From Litomosoides sigmodontis (lineage: Eukaryota > Nematoda > Chromadorea > Rhabditida > Onchocercidae), in the NCBI GenBank assembly GCA_963070105.1, contig OY718808.1, forward strand, positions 4,751,738 through 4,815,737: 64,000 bases of DNA. Direction: 5' to 3'. The position numbers were made by a program, and so were the translations under genes. Below the pieces are notes generated by a model, which was not told the origin of the DNA, made no database searches, and saw only the letters and a list, made by a program, of their open reading frames with translations. Below, one piece after another: positions 39,191-51,568 of this stretch; the first letter of the stretch is position 1, and each line of letters begins with the position of its first letter.

Positions 39191-40740
39191 TGCTTTGTTC
39201 CCTTACCCGAAATATGCTAAAAACTTTATTAAAAATGAACAATTATAATTAGATGCAAATTTTGCTGCCGTTGTCAGCGAACGATATAACAAAGAGATCA
39301 TACTTGACTGACATAGGAATAACGTGGGAAGAAACCAGCAGGAATTATACATATTCAACACTGTGCAATTCATACCATTAGTTTGAAACTCGATTTAGAA
39401 TAAGCCGGCAAAGATTGAGCATTATTCCAGTAGCGTTACATAAATACACGACAAAGCCGTACCTCTCTCGTAAAGAGATAAAGTCGTTTACATCCAAAGA
39501 AAGTATTGTCAAAAACGAAGGCTACTCGTAAACCGGAAAATTTATCATGTATAAAATCACAAGTGCAACGGAAAAAAACGTTTTATTTACACCTTGAACT
39601 CAACTTCAAAAATACCACAAAAAGGGAAAAAAACGCAATGCGTAAAAGGATGAGCCATATTTCTGAAGGTTATCCATTTCATACACGAAACACCAATCAG
39701 CTCAAGTGACCAAGCTTCGGGACCTTAAACCATCATTAAATCATGAGATGGGAAAAGTTAATAAATCCCGCACAGAGAGATACATGAAAATGAGTGATTA
39801 GTTTCGATCGACCACAGCTAAATTTCTTGTAATAAATAGAGAATTACTAGGAAACGTAATAAGAGCTTCTTCTTGATACCGTAGAAATCGATAACAATTT
39901 CATTTGTAGACCGAGCTAACTAAAAATAAAGATATGATTTCTAGAACTTCCATTCCAACAACAGTTTTCCCTAAGATAGAAAAGCTACATGAAGTTGGGA
40001 CGATTCTACAACAACAAACATGAGTGTCAAAAAGTCAAAGTTGCTTCTGAAACTACTTTTGCACAAAGGTAAATTCAAGTAATGTGCTAATCAGCTTTTC
40101 TTACCTTCCTGCAGAATGGAAATTACAAACCTATTTGGAAAGCGAAACAGTACAAAATGATAGAAACTGTTGAAACTAAAGATATTTCAATGTCACCAAC
40201 GATTTATGCAATGAATGTTAACTAAAACGATAACCGCACAAATCTTATCTGTAACGAGAAAGCATATCAGTGAAATAAGAACTAATCCATAACAGATAAA
40301 CGTGCAACAAAAACTATAGCAGTAATATAACATAAGTAATAATTAAGTTAAAATTGTAAAAATGTCAAGCAAATTTGACAACAGAAGATATGATTTTCTG
40401 AAATACAGAAAGCCCAGAAGAAAATGGTAAAAGTGCAAAAACCACCGATTATTAGAATAATACACAAAAAAGCGTTTGAACACAAGACATCTATGAAATG
40501 AGCAATATAACCATATCATAAAGTGATACTTAAATATGGTACAATAAATGTCCTGTTCCGAAGTGTAAATCAAGTAGTTTTCATAAGACTATTAACTTTT
40601 ATCCTAACAAAATCATTTTGAAGGAACCTCGGTATTACGAGTCATCCGTACAAGAGATTCACTGTCACTTTAGTTTAAAAGGCCGAAAAACTTAGTTTGT
40701 CGGAATATATACGACTCTTTATGACAAATATATATAAACC
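39191..40740. other. intergenic region, probable BMS1 promoter
   Basis: About 1.55 kb between the end of the ankyrin gene and the start of BMS1, both on the minus strand. It is AT-rich with no supported reading frame. The spacing argues against BMS1 being a downstream operon gene of the ankyrin gene, so its promoter probably lies here. Confidence 0.5.
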
Positions 40741-43700
40741 TCAGTCCATTTTTGTTTTGTTGTTTGAATGAGTTACGAGACCTCGTAATTCATTATAATG
40801 TTCTAAGTTTGGTGGACCACATGCAAAAGCCTGTACCGCAAGCACTATACGGGGAGCTTGGAAACGTAACTCCTCTAATTCTACCATCAAATGAAGCGTG
40901 TATGAGCCTGAAAAACTGTAAATTTCAATTCAGAATTTCATATGCTCTTCAAAAGAAACACAATTTTGCAATATAACTTACCGACATCAACATTTTCTGG
41001 CAGTTTATAGACATAAAAATATCCATTATGAGGCTTTTCAAGCGCTGACGTGATATCAATACTCCATTTTGAACAACTTAGTCTGAAACACCAATTAACG
41101 ATTAAAAATGGAGGTAACTTATATAATTTGATAAAGCACGAAAAATGATTAAGAACTTACAATGGTTTTGATGGGAGCAATTTAACAACAACTCCATTTA
41201 CGTTTTGCAGTTTTGCACAAAATATTTGTGGATTGGAAGCATCCGCCTCTCTGTCTTCTTCCTTGTAGAACGTTGGTACAATGAATAATAACTAAAAAGT
41301 TTGCTTTTAATTAGCAGATGTGTAAAACAACTGCCTTCATGCATATTACAAATTGCAGTAAAAATATACATTAGCTTTCTTACTGTTCAGTTCAATACTT
41401 ACCATTAGTGGACATTTCTTTAGCTGTGGATTAGCAGTGTGTGTTCCAGAAATATTTATGTGGATTTTACGCTAGAAAAAAGCGCTGATCAGATAAAATA
41501 AGTTTAGACAACATAAAAAATACCACATCAGACGTGCGAAATATTTTAGAGTATTAGACACAATCATATATAATGCTACTGCATATTAGTCTATAACCGC
41601 CACAGTACCCGAACTTCCACTTGTATAATATAGCAGAAAATATGACTTAATAAGTACTAAGAATAGGAAAGCAAACATTTTTTGTTATGAAATTTCGAGG
41701 TGCATCTCTCCTTGAATCACATGCTTTTGATAACCTCGCAAAATGCAAATCGGAAATAGCGTATACGGGTGTCCAAACACCTCTCACATACTTGTTTATC
41801 CACTGCATGAAAATTTTTTCCAATGCACTTACTCGTGCGTGAAGGTATTCAAATATCTGTAACAGTTGTTTCCTTCACTTTCATTTGATTAGTATTTTCA
41901 CATTACTAAAAATTTCCATTTACAGAATATATACAAGCAGAAACTGCACAGCAAAACATACTGGTGTAGTTGTTGGTGAACAACCTGCAAGCTGAAGTGG
42001 TGTAGCTGAACGTTCTCTTAATGATATATCCGCTCCGTACCATAAAAGTAATTTCACCTATAATGAAGTTACCATCTCTTTCATCAAACGCAAATCAATT
42101 TCTTCCATATAAAACACTTTTTTTCAGTTCTACGTAACCTCTTAGCCTTCTGTTATTTTACAATGGAGTTTCGCGATAAAATTTATGAAAAATGTAAAAC
42201 ATCCCACTTCTAAAAAATTATGACGTCATCTCATAAAATACAAGGAAGGTCGTTTGAATGAAGATATCTTTTTTATACTGAAAAAGTACCATTTCCAAAT
42301 TATTTCTCATAATTGCGTAATGTATTGGCGCACGTCCAGAATGATCAAAAAAATCTGGCCAGGTTCCTAAACAGTCATGCTTAACATTAAGATAGACAGA
42401 TACAAGTAACACTGCCAGATCAATGAACCTTTGAAAAATAAAGAAAACGATTTTTTCAACTTCATAACAGTTGTTTTCAATTCCTGAATGCTTATATTCT
42501 GAAAAATGAAATTCCACTTCTGACGATTAACAAGTATTTGCAATCAACGGAAAAAAAAACTCCGTACAGCTAAAATACATTCGCATGAATGGAATACCAT
42601 ACCAAAATCCATCAAAGCCTGCACTTGACAAAGCTCCCCAGTAGCGGCTGCCAAATGCAAAGCAGTTTTTCCTGTCATTTTTGTGGATGTCGCGAGTAAA
42701 ATCCTTCGACTTTTCCACGGTAACATACTCAAAATTATTTTAATCAACCTGAAAAACATCATAAAAGATTTTCAAAAATCAATTCGTTCGTCTTCGTTCC
42801 CCACAGCTTAGAAAATCATAATAGACATTAGTACTAAGTAGAGAATTAGCCCTAAAAAAGTGGGGATAGAAGAGCTCTCCAAAAAAAAATGTGCACATAC
42901 AGTAAAGAAAAATTGATGGGTAATTTAAACCTGCAGCAACCATGATTTCTCATGCTACATGGACGGTCAGTATTTTTGGTTGGCGCAAGATGATGTAAAA
43001 TGGATGTGCTCTCTGATTTATTGAAAAATGCACAGATAGCATTCTGAAAACTTATGTATTTATATTCTTTAATTCCATTGGAAAAAAAGTTATGACACTG
43101 ACTTCAATGTTTCACTGAAATACCAGTGAATATGCAGATTAAACACTACGTTGGTTCCCAATCATACAACAGCTTGACTCTGATCAAAGCAGTACTTTCA
43201 TTCCTTGATAAACCACTACTATTAATACCATAGGATCAATTGTTTTGAAAACATGTAGATCTTTCCTCACAACAACATTCAATCAATAACTGAAAATCTA
43301 CAAAAATTATAGATCTAAATAGAGCTTTTATATACTCCTACCTTCACTTGCTTATAAGTGATTATCACTAACGTTCATCACATGCTCCTTTAATCGATGT
43401 CCAGACATACGCTTACAATGTTCATTACCAGTTTTCTTTTTTAGGAATTGTACAATGCGGTTGAACTTAATCATGAATTCGTCGACATCACCATCAACAG
43501 CTGCGATGTAAAACTTTTGTACCCAATGAGTGAAACGCTGTGCAAACTGAAACTTCAAATAGTGCTCGGAAAATAAATTGAAAAAATACCATACATTGAG
43601 TAGTCAACAACTTCAGGACCGATAACGTAAAATAATGGTAGTTTATATTCGACACTCCATGTACATTCTTTGACTTTATGGAATTTCCATTTTTTTGCAT

Positions 43701-45942
43701 TTTGTAGCTGTAACGTTGAGAAATTTTATGTGATAGCTTCATTAAGCTATCAATGAACAGCGCTATGGTACATGAAAGAAATTATAGGAAATTCGCTGCA
43801 AAATATATTGCAGTGCATAAGTAATGAAAAAAATTACAAGCAGATACTTTAAGATGAAACTGGCTTCGCTTTTAATATTCACTGCTAAAAGCTGTTATTG
43901 ATTTAGTACAGTGGAAAAATAATTCGTCAAACGTCCAATAATTTTGATACACGTATTGTGCCATCAACTTACCTTATTGCTGGTATCAATCATACATAAC
44001 AAGTTCGATGCTTCCATCCCATCGATTCCCATAACTTCCTTTCTTACAACACTAAAAACCTCGAATCTAGCAATCATGCAAAATATCTTGTCAAGAATAA
44101 GGTTGCCTACTTTCTAGACATAATAAAGCTTTTAACAAAATCAAGGAAATGTACGATAAAAGCATACCTCGGACAAATACCCAGAAAACTATCTTTCAAT
44201 GCCTGAAATTACTTTGCAATTAATAGTTATGGATGTAATAGAATTTTGCAAATACTGCGTATTCAACAATTACATACTACGTATTCGACACGTATTCAAC
44301 AACACATTCAACAATCATCTTATCTGATACACACTGATTATGACACAATGTCAATCATGTGCAACGAAACTTTAAAGTGCGTGGTAATGGGAGATGTACT
44401 AAAACAATGTCTATAACATATGTGGTTTCGTACTCTCTACGCAAATAAATATTGATTTGTAGGATGAATTTGCTAGACCAAGTGCTACATCTTTATGCAT
44501 GTAAAACAGTTGAACCAAGAACTTAAGAAACATGAGTGAACCTGTAGCGAAACAGTTCTTACGCACTCATCGTCTTCGTACGAATGGTTTGTTTTATTTG
44601 AAAGTGCTTCACATTGATTATATCGAATGTCTGGTTTGTTCTGAAAAGAATTCTTGGATATAAAGGAAACTTAAATTACAAAAGATGGAAAGAAAAACCA
44701 AGCAAGCCCCTCAATCATCCCTTAAAAAACAATTATGGCTCACTTTACTATCATGTTTCCGATTGCGTTTCCTCGACTTTTTTACACTGTTGTCTGGAGT
44801 TGCTGAAACTAAACATTTTCAGCGTTACTCTTTTGCTAATCTGATTAAAGTCATTAAAAATTTTTCAACACTTTGTTCGAAAAATCGAAACTTCACTCGA
44901 AACTAATAACTTCTAACATTAACACTGCATTCTAATGAAAGCAAACCATTTTGTTTGTCGGCACCATTATCCACATCTATTATCTGTCCATTCTCGTTTT
45001 TCATAAGTGCTAGAGGTATTTCACCTAATTTTGTATTCGAAATTATGGAGATTCTCTTTATTGCTTCATTGACAGAATTGCCCAATTCATGACTTAAATT
45101 TCAAAATACATGTAAAAATACAATTCAATCGTCCCGTTTCTATACAAAAATAAACTAAAATAAATCAGAATGTAGATAAGGCGTTTGCTAATACATCTCT
45201 GTAAATATGTAAAAAGAACAGACGCAGAGACTAGCTCCTTATCCCAATGTTAGATATTTTGATGACCGAAGTAAGATATTTGTGATAATAGAGAATGCAA
45301 CGTGTGAAGTCACCTATTTACTTGAAGCTTCGATTCTTCAGAAGCCATTGTACTTTTTGTACTTTTTGAACCGTTATGTTCCGTTACGTCAACTTCATCC
45401 GAATCTGCAGAACTGTGTGATGATGAACTTGTGTCCAATGTTGAACCTGTTACGGAATCTCGACGCTATAAATGGGCATAATTTTATACTGTTAATACAA
45501 ATGACATCAACAAAATGTGGGAATGTACATATTATACATACAGTGGGAATGATAATGTACATACTATCTGTTTGCAATAGTAGGAAAAAATCCTGAAACT
45601 GTGCTACTTTTGTCATAACTACCATTCATGCGAAGAGGAGCATAAAGCGCAAAAGTAAAGTAAAAATATTGTGCAAATTGTATAGCATAGCATCAATTTG
45701 CAAGTCGTATTGTAGAGCAACAAATTGCCATTCGTGTGGCAGGGAGTGTATATGCAGGGATTCCGAACATTGGCATCCAGATTTGTTAACAAAATGATCT
45801 AAAACAAATGTACTGTTAATGAAACCTTCTCTCTCTCCTTCTTGTTATCCGAGTCGCTTTTCTTCTTTTCATCTTTTTTCGCTGCCGTTATAACTTCGTT
45901 AATTTTATCTTCCTTCTTGCTGGCTGGATCGTTTGATCTCAT
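40741..45942 (-). CDS. ankyrin-repeat protein of unrecognised family
   Basis: A multi-exon minus-strand gene. The N terminus (45942-45826) is Lys/Glu-rich. The next exon (45465-45322) is Ser/Asp-rich (SSSSHSSADSDEVDVTEHNG). Exons near 45.0, 44.6, 44.2, 44.0, 43.7, 43.5 and 43.0 kb follow, containing FEVFSVVRKEVMGIDGMEAS and WVQKFYIAAVDGDVDEFMIK. Ankyrin repeats lie at about 42.75-42.0 kb: GKTALHLAAATGELCQVQAL, DHSGRAPIHYAIMRNNLEM, VKLLLWYGADISLRERSATP. The C-terminal exons (about 41.9-40.74 kb) encode a non-ankyrin domain with many predicted beta strands (KWSIDITSALEKPHNGYFYV, RFQAPRIVLAVQAFACGPPN). No signal peptide or membrane segment was seen. Probably an intracellular scaffold, but I cannot name the family. 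Most junctions keep phase; the boundary near 43.56-43.63 kb is uncertain, and the ATG lacks an obvious AG acceptor immediately before it. Confidence 0.7.
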
Positions 45943-46069
45943 TGTGAAAAAACCAAAAGATAGGAAAAATGCCTCGATCTTGAATGTGAGCTTCACCCTT
46001 CACGATGGCAACTGATGTACATCTGATGGTGCGAATTCTGCTGAAACGGAATGTCTCCATGCGTTCCTT

Positions 46070-46385
46070 TTAAAATCTATTGAACGGAAGGTATCCGATA
46101 CTTGGATAAAGGTGGTCAGATAGCACATAAATATAACTGATTCTGCTAGCACCGTCTGAATCGTTGGGACAGGGTCCCTCAATGTATGCCATCTCTTGAT
46201 AGTCGTGTAATCTCTGGATTATCAAAATGATCATCGATCAAATTCATTTACCCTTTTGCCATTCAGTTCTACTTGTAAATAGATATCCCCGTTCCGAATA
46301 AAAACTGAAGTAAAAGGCTTCGCTAAACAAATATTTGGTGCCAAAATTGCAGCCCTATTCCCACCGAGACGGAAGTATTGATTAA
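46070..46385 (-). CDS. fragment of a small unrecognised gene upstream of the ankyrin gene
   Basis: A minus-strand exon 46385-46252 opens after TTTCAG and carries a protein-like frame (NQYFRLGGNRAAILAPNICL, then GDIYLQVELNGKR). A possible 38-base intron leads to 46213-46070 (DYQEMAYIEGPCPNDSDG, with the stop after NRF). No start codon is in frame, so a 5' exon remains unfound, perhaps between 46.45 and 46.65 kb. If the model is right, its stop lies 127 bases before the ankyrin ATG, typical operon spacing. Without the short intron the frame stops at 46231. I do not recognise the product. Confidence 0.35.
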
Positions 46386-47094
46386 CTGAAACGTAACCAA
46401 AAAGCGCAAAAAAACCAAATCCCAAACGTCAGCAAAAACAGGTGTATAATCAGATGATCCTATCAAATATCTCGAAAACACAAATTATTATATAGAATCC
46501 TAAAAAGGATATGCGATCATAAGACAAAGTTGCCTTGCCAGGGCACCGCGCAGGTACTCTTCCCGTTCATCGCATCTTGTGCCTATGCCCTGTCGCTTCA
46601 GTCAAGTGTTAATTAGAGGTAATGTGGAATTAGTGAAGCAGCTGCTTGACGTGTGCGCTGGTTGGGCAGTTTTCTAGTGCAGTGGACGTAGAGGACAACC
46701 TGAGACCTTAAAATGATCAAAGCTTAAGGTTGATAGGTTCTTTGGAATGTGGTGGAGCATTTTATCAGTTGTTATATCATGGTTTCGAGTTTAGTTTCTT
46801 GTTTTAAATTTCCATTAGATCAGAAGCTTGCTTTGTTGCTGTGTATTAAGTTTAAAAATAACCGTGAAAACTAAGTTCTTGCAATGAAGCGGAACGAACA
46901 TATACCTTTTATGAACTGGTACTTAGTTGTACCAACCCTTGGTAATTCTTCAAATACATCGTTATCATGGTATCATAGAAGCGAAAGTTGAATTTTGAAT
47001 TCTAGCAAAAGTTTTTGTTCTTGTAGATATAGATTTGTATGGAATTCATTGATTGTATTTGTTACGGGGGAAATACATCTCACCACAATCAACT
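46386..47094. other. divergent promoter region
   Basis: About 0.7 kb between the minus-strand gene pair (ending its 5' side near 46.4 kb or slightly beyond) and the RING1 start at 47095. It is more GC-rich than its surroundings around 46.54-46.70 kb. A shared bidirectional promoter is likely but not proven; it may also hold unrecognised first exons. Confidence 0.4.
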
Positions 47095-50000
47095 ATGAAT
47101 AATGGCAGTGCACCGGATACAGTAACTGGTGGAAAAACTCTTGAACTGACGGAGTATGATCGGGTGTGGTCTTATGTTACGTTATTTATTTCCAAGTAGA
47201 AAAGATAAAGCTAAGTTCCTATGCATCTAAATAGTTCGAAAAAGCTGGATGAATGGAAATTAGTTCTAGATCTAAAAATTATTTTTTTCTCCATTTTAAT
47301 CTGTCTTTTCTTTTACCGACGTTGTGAGTAGCACTTTCCGCAATCGCTTAAAGAGAATATTTAGCTTAGTGCAAAAATTCTTGTGTCCATTTTCTATTAT
47401 TTCCCTTAGAAGGTGTTGTTCATTCCTCTTTCACTTGCAGTACCGGCGCCCACACAAAGCTATTTCGGACTCGACGGAAATACGTATCAGTACACGAATG
47501 CTTTCATCCGAACTCTGTTGTCCAATATGCTTAGACCTGTTGACAACAACGATGACAACAAAAGTTATATTTTAATCATCGAGGATTCAAACTGTTTCAC
47601 TCTCTGCATTTGTGCTATAGTTTTCATCATAGTTTGCAACACTCTCAACATATTTACGTTTAGCACATGCATTTCGTTTTATTAAACTGTTCCGTTGTAG
47701 GAATGTTTGCATCGATTTTGCAGCGAGTGTATTACAACTGCGCTGCTCCGAGGCAACAAGGAATGCCCTACTTGTCGAAAAAAATTGGTATCTAAGCGAT
47801 CGCTTCGTCCAGATCCGAACTTTGATGCTTTGATTAATAAAGTTGGCTATTGTTTCATATACTGCATATCCAGAGACTGTTTAAAATTTTTATTCCATTT
47901 AACTTCAAAACTTTTGAATCTTTTTGATTACTTACATATATAGATTTATCATTAAAGATCTGGCCGGACCGACAAATTTATGAACAAATGCAGCAGAAAG
48001 CAATGGAAATGTTTCATCAACAAAGTAACGTAGAGGCACTACAAAAAAGTATTGAAGCAGGCATGAAAGCACAAGCTGCCAATCGTCGCCAACGTGTTCA
48101 GGGCTCATATGACTACGAAAGTTTGTTTTGAAGCAGTCCATTATTCTGAACATACTTTATGTCATCGTCTACAATTTTTGCTTCAGAAAGAAAACGACGT
48201 CCTCGCTGTGATGTTCATGACCGCTCATATAATAATTCTCCAGATAGCAATTCACCGGAAGGCAGTGGTGAAGGCGATGAGAACGACCTGCATGCAAGGT
48301 TCAACTGCTTGCTGTTGATACCATATTGTTATTTCTTTGTTTTAAATATGATTTATTCAGACATGATGAATCGGTTTCTGGAGCACACACGTCTGCCAGC
48401 AGTATTAACAACTATGTTAGTGGTCAGTTCCTTACTAAAATTGCCATTCCTAAATTTTTGCTGCAATAACTAGATTTACTAAATTTTAATGTATACTAGA
48501 GGAGTAGGAGACTTTTTATTTCGATTGGCATCATTCCGCAAAGGAGAAAGATACACAGATGATACATAGAACAACGCCAGCTTGATATGCGCTAAGATTT
48601 TAGAGGATCATGTCAATAATTCAGTTTTTTTAGCAGCTAATGGTACCATCAGTTTGCGAGCCCAATCACATCGAGATATTTCAAGCAGTAGTACAGGTTT
48701 ATGTTTTGTCATGTTATGAAATATTTTTAAAAAAAATAAACTACAAATGGGTGTGATATAATATTCAACTATTTAGATTCTGATTCTCTCTCTTCAACCA
48801 CTGATACTTCTGATACTACGGGCACTTCTGATTCATCAAGCAGTATTTCAGCTCCTACGCGACCAAGTTCTATTGCAAATTTGGTAAGTCATATCCATCG
48901 AATATCATCAGCGATATTTTAAAATGTGTTAAATATGTTGTGTGAAATGTTTCGGAATTTTGCTATAAAAGATTCATCCAGGATAATCATCCTCTTGTAC
49001 CGCCACTTAATGCATGTACACTGAAAGATCGCATGCACAAATGGCTTGCTGAAAATCCGTCATCACCTTTAACTCCAGATGAAGGAATGGGAGAGCAGCT
49101 GGAGAGACGAGTAAGTTTTGTGTGCGTTTTGCGTTTCGTATATCTGTAGTTCCTTTATTTTATTTATTGCGTCACGCATTCCATACAGGGTCTAGTTTTG
49201 CTGTGATATCTTCAAAGCTATTATGCAAGAAAGTTTTTTCCTTTATTGTACAATATCTGCTTGACAATGCAGAAATTTTCAGCTCGATGAGGATATTGAT
49301 TTTGCGGTTACACGTACAGATGGTGAATTTATTGAGATTGAAGCGGAATTGTTACCTGCGAAATCGCTATTCAAGAGACCTAGCGTGCCATCATCGTTAT
49401 TAAATCGACGTTATATTCGAACAAGAGAAGACACTACCAGTGTGTTTCTGATTGTAAAAGTTGAATTGAATAATTATCCAAATTGTATTTTCTTTTTGAA
49501 GCCATGGCATCTTTCTTGGAATCTTGTTTATCTAACCATCTTTATTGGACACAATGAGCGGTCATGCTCTCATATTTGTGGTTTTTTTTATTTGCAGTGG
49601 AGCATCTCGGCGAATTTTTATATCAAGTTTGTAGCGCTGAATATCGAGAAGGACAACAGAAGAATTCATCTGAAGGATTAAAGGATTTTTCTGTTGAAAA
49701 TACTATTACTTCCTCTCCAGTGCAACAGTCTTCAAGTCCTGTGCAACGACCCGAACATTTTTATGTTTATGTAAGATTTTAAGTAAAAATTTTATCTTCT
49801 ATTATACATATTTTCATTTAATGCAACACATAGGGACACATATTGCATTTTTGTTGAATGGTTAATCAGTTAGTAACTTTCCAGAACACAATTTGTGCGC
49901 TAGGATGAAATTTTTTTTAGTTTGCTGAGATTCAAGTTTTAATGGGTTTTGTAGAGTCGCGTTGGCGGCCGAAGTGTGAATAAAATATTCGGCAATGAAA

Positions 50001-50128
50001 CGGTTCTGTCGGCATTACATACCCAAAGGCGTGGAGATCATCTGATGATATTTTTCGATATTGCACCTTTGGATTTGCATAGCAAATCCGTGCTTGAAGA
50101 AATTGTTTATGACGATTTTTTAAAGTAG
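47095..50128 (+). CDS. RING1/RNF2 Polycomb E3 ubiquitin ligase
   Basis: Catalytic subunit of PRC1, which monoubiquitinates histone H2A (C. elegans counterpart SPAT-3). Twelve exons keep phase: 47095-47163, 47441-47563, 47701-47841, 47958-48120, 48187-48298, 48361-48422, 48634-48696, 48777-48883, 48982-49110, 49283-49439, 49598-49770, 49955-50128 (490 residues; human RING1 is 406). The N-terminal helix [15 protein letters not shown] aligns with the RING1 family. The C3HC4 RING follows with all ligands: [40 protein letters not shown] Ser/Asp-rich linker joins it to the C-terminal RAWUL domain ([42 protein letters not shown]). The exon 1 donor (CGG/GTGTGG) was chosen because it restores the exact family spacing. 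The linker is longer than in vertebrates. Confidence 0.93.
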
Positions 50129-50791
50129 GAAGACTTTTGTTTCATGTTTTGGTTGCATATATTGATCTGTGATGCATACACTTCTATGTAAGGGAATGGT
50201 AAGAAGTTTTCTGCGGTAACTTGCTTAATATGAGTAATGAAACGTTGTCAGTTTTTGATGTTTGTTAAACGGTGACCGATTTCGGATCACATTCAATGCA
50301 CAGAAGCTCAGATGTAGTTCATAAAAGAATTGCAAGAAAAAACTATAAAATTACATTACGATCAATAACTACTCAAACAATAATGACCTTTATGATGTGA
50401 TCAAGTAAGACTGCCCAATGTTGTTTATCTCATAAGGTATGCATTGTTACCTACAAATCACATAGTGCTGCCCAACGATCCAAGCACTTAGTTGAATATG
50501 TAAATGAAATATTTAACCGAAATGATGATAACTTGTTTACTTCGTTTCTTCTCACACCATCCTCACACTTCTCACACCATTTGCATCCGTTGTACATTTC
50601 TAATAGTAATACGTCGACTAATTGCGTTTTGATTTTGATTAGGATAAAGGCGTTTCTTCATGCATTATGATTTAAATCGAAAGTGATGTCAGTGTGCAGG
50701 TAGGTGTTGTTCATTGCAAATATTTTCTGCAAATTTCAACGCGACACAAAGCACACTTCCCCGTGTATGTGTGTAGTGTGCATGTGTGTAT

Positions 50792-50794
<3 letters not shown>

Positions 50795-50830
<36 letters not shown>

Positions 50831-50840
50831 GTGTGTGTGG
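50795..50840. repeat. (GT)n microsatellite
   Basis: About 46 bases of GT with a GCGT interruption, preceded by degenerate GT-rich sequence from 50764. Confidence 0.9.
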
Positions 50841-51208
50841 TTGTAACTGTCGAGGAGACGAAATGCAGAGAGACGACGATCTACGTCGTTGCATTACATG
50901 CGGCACTTTTGAAATAGCCTACCCCATCCTCCTGCCTTACCCATTCGTTGTTACCGATCATTTTGCTTTGTCACATATCGAGCTGTTACATACTCGGATA
51001 ATCAGTCGTTATCACTGCCACACCATCCTCATCATTTCATTTGATTCAATTCGACGAGCAGCGTCCGGCGAACCCGCACTGACACTACCAGCAAGCGCTC
51101 GGTCTGAATCCCCAATCCCCCGACACCCTCTTATCGATTTTGGCCGCCACTAAAATGTTTACGGCCGTCGATGGTGTGTATGTGTGTGCGCGCTTCGCTT
51201 GTACACAT

Positions 51209-51232
51209 GTCTGTGCACATGTGTGTGTGTAT

Positions 51233-51318
<86 letters not shown>
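51209..51318. repeat. (GT)n microsatellite
   Basis: About 110 bases of GT with two TAT interruptions at its 5' end. A further short GT run lies at 51375-51391. Confidence 0.95.
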
Positions 51319-51320
<2 letters not shown>

Positions 51321-51568
51321 CGGTGAGTTCGACGAGGTGTGTTTATTTCTAATTCAATGAAGCATTGGGAATGATGTGTGTGTGTGTGTGTATGCATTGA
51401 ATGCATGATCGTGAGCGTGATGTGTAGCAGATCATAGCACGTCCGCCCGTGTTCGTACGTTGAATTGATGATGTGACCTGCATGAAAGTAGCATTATTTT
51501 CAGGAGGCAATTAACTGACGAAAATCGCAGGATGGCTGGATGAGTGTGGTGATTGTGATTGGGATGAG

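Larger units (their letters stand above)
50129..51502. other. intergenic region with GC-richer island between GT repeats
   Basis: RING1 3' UTR is followed by about 1.4 kb without a supported gene. Between two GT microsatellites, 50841-51170 is clearly richer in CG than the surroundings and contains an inverted repeat around ACGACGATCTACGTCGT (50873-50889). It may be a promoter for the next gene. The open frame through it is composed mostly of repeat-derived Val/Cys codons and is not supported. Confidence 0.5.

Noticed and set aside
40343..40573. Minus-strand Phe/Tyr-rich frame between the ankyrin gene and BMS1
   Set aside because: Typical of AT-rich noncoding DNA; no splice or family support.
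44614..44906. Plus-strand frames at 44.6-44.9 kb
   Set aside because: Antisense to exons of the ankyrin gene and lacking any domain.
50704..51153. 149-codon plus-strand open frame
   Set aside because: Its first third is GT-repeat-encoded Val/Cys, and there is no family likeness or splice support.
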